64,000 bases of DNA from positions 527,001-591,000 of the forward strand of contig JAKOON010000016.1 of NCBI GenBank assembly GCA_022577435.1, in the 5' to 3' direction. Shown here one piece after another: positions 62,532-64,000 of the stretch. The notes beneath the pieces are model-generated. The model was not told the origin of the DNA. It worked only from the letters and a program-made list of their open reading frames with translations, and did not search any database. Made by a program: the position numbers and the translations under genes. Every line of letters begins with the position of its first letter. Within the stretch, counting starts at the first letter, position 1. The stretch comes from Embiotoca jacksoni (taxonomy: Eukaryota; Chordata; Actinopteri; Embiotocidae).

Positions 62532-64000
62532 TATCCCTCTAATGAAAAAAGTAATGCTACAATGTAGGTGTGGTTGCTTTTCAGTTTAATATAGCTTTAT
62601 TATGAAAATTATTATTTATAGCTGCACCTGACAAAATAAGACAAAGAAAACTGCCAGCGCTGGCAACTTTAAGTATTTTTCATTTATAAAAATTTCCAAA
62701 GTATAAAAAAAAACCTAACCAACTCTGAAAGGCAACTTTTTACCTGCAGCTGACAAATGCAACTCCTGACAATTGCAACGAAGACTGAGCTTCATACTTC
62801 CGGTGTAAATGGTGATAAGTCTGGTTTGCTTGACTCAGACGGCACATCGCGAGTTTGGAGCTCAAGAAAGAAAAGTTTTCTTCAGTGTTTTCCGGGGTCG
62901 TCACATCCAAACAGACCCAACAGCAAACGGAACAAAATTGAACATGAATCTTATTGTCATATATTTGGTTTTAATAACTTGGTCAATTTTACTTGAATCT
63001 CTGACGCTTTTTTTTTTTTTTTTTTTGGGGGGGGGGGGGGGTTGACATATTTTAAAATACATTAACTATCTGAAATATTTTTGTAAAGAGTCGTTTTTAG
63101 CCTGGTTAGATTCCTACAACATTCCCAGCTAACTGACAAGCTGAGACATGGACCGGCCAAACCCTTACCTCAGCAATATTTAAAGCCCTTTCCACTTTTT
63201 TTTTTTCCTCTTTAAGAGCTCCGCAGGCTGCTGGGCAGTTGCCTCAGTCAGATGGTTATTAGGACCCGGAGGACAAAATGAGGGAGGCAGATGTGTTCCC
63301 CAGCGACTGTACGTGCCATCATAACTATTTAGGCTATATTGTAACATGCAAAGAAAAGACTCGCGGTATTTAGCCTGACACACTGAACTGTGACACCACA
63401 TGGAAAGTTCAGAGGTTGTAACTTTGGGATCCTTTCATACGTCAGTAAATAATAGGGCCAGGCCTCCGGGCCAGGTTTTACACGTTTGCAGCATTCCATT
63501 AAAAAAAAAAAAAAAAAGTGGGTGGGGGCCCCGGGACGGCTCCTCCTTCCCCTGCAGCTTTCTGGAGTGCAGGGCCCGAAAGATGCGACAAGCGAGCCAG
63601 AAAGTGGTGGAAGCAAGGCCGGAAGTACGGTCGATTATCTATTCAGAATAAAAGTACAAAAATTAAAAACGATCTTCTCAAAGGCATCATACCTGTTTGT
63701 TTTTTGTTGTTGTTATTTTTGTTGTTTTTATGTCAGGGTGTGCACTTTGCTGAATTTTCTCCAGCTGCTGCTTTCACTGGAGTGGCAAAACATGTATTAA
63801 TGACCAGATTGGATTACGTTCGGTTTATAAATTGCATTAATTCAGTGACACGTTTCCTATTTTCAGAAGCAATCAGCTTCACGAGCTCCTTGCCATGTGC
63901 CATACTTTGATTTATGATACGTTTTTTTTAAGTTATTATAATCACAATTACCTGATGACTACTTTAAGATGTCAACATCGCTGTCTGTTTGTTTTCTCAA
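62102..64000. other. Upstream flank of p3h4, no gene recognised
   Basis: The p3h4 promoter must lie at the left end. The rest holds a (GT)n array (62470-62528), T/G homopolymers (63009-63042), an A-run (63500-63517) and short ORFs that look spurious. In mammals FKBP10 lies head to head with P3H4, but no FKBP-type exon is visible in these 1.9 kb. Confidence 0.6.
62470..62528 (+). repeat. (GT)n microsatellite
   Basis: About 59 bp of pure GT upstream of p3h4. Confidence 0.95.

Noticed and set aside
63400..63910. Overlapping ORFs near the right end
   Set aside because: They overlap one another in different frames around an A-run, with no motif or splice support.

Overview
The window is vertebrate nuclear DNA, most likely from a percomorph-type teleost. 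It has split genes with GT-AG introns of 0.1-3 kb, many long (AC)n microsatellites, and several interspersed repeats and retroposon fragments that I recognise from fish genomes. The species cannot be told from the sequence. Four protein-coding genes can be followed exon by exon. In every case the reading-frame phases close across all junctions and the spliced product resembles a known vertebrate family. Three of the four (stac2, adam11, p3h4) have human counterparts on chromosome 17q, which supports orthology to STAC2, ADAM11 and P3H4.

Layout. (1) About 1-14,100, plus strand: the last ten coding exons of stac2, an adaptor with a C1 domain and two SH3 domains; its first exon(s) lie left of the window. 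(2) About 14,100-31,740: a gene-poor stretch with microsatellites, a perfect 66-bp tandem duplication, repeat copies, a possible orphan first exon and a possible regulatory island. (3) 34,381-32,020, minus strand: a complete nine-exon, nine-C2H2-finger protein of 375 residues in the TFIIIA/P43 5S-RNA-binding family, with a TATA-like box. (4) 36,780-53,918, plus strand: adam11, 26 coding exons, 781 residues, a catalytically dead ADAM with disintegrin, cysteine-rich and EGF modules, a transmembrane segment and a short tail partly encoded by an 18-nt microexon; its 3'UTR runs to about 55.8 kb. (5) 62,101-56,556, minus strand: p3h4 (SC65), seven coding exons, 424 residues, convergent with adam11. 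(6) 62.2-64 kb: upstream flank of p3h4 with no recognisable gene.

The genes are not an operon and need not act together. stac2 and adam11 belong to excitable-cell biology (calcium-channel adaptor; LGI-receptor-type ADAM). The zinc-finger gene belongs to 5S rRNA transcription or storage, and p3h4 to collagen lysine/proline modification in the ER.

The most interesting signals are: a duplicated intron 3' end inside adam11 that carries a decoy splice acceptor; an RFX X-box/CCAAT pair in a CpG-rich part of adam11 intron 4 that looks like an internal promoter; an upstream ORF ending in an AUG-UGA start-stop just before the adam11 start codon; a weak donor whose read-through would give a secreted ADAM11; and a 4-nt tandem donor in the zinc-finger gene whose downstream choice creates a stop codon. 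I found no clearly new multi-gene system. All assignments rest on recognition of sequence, not on database searches.
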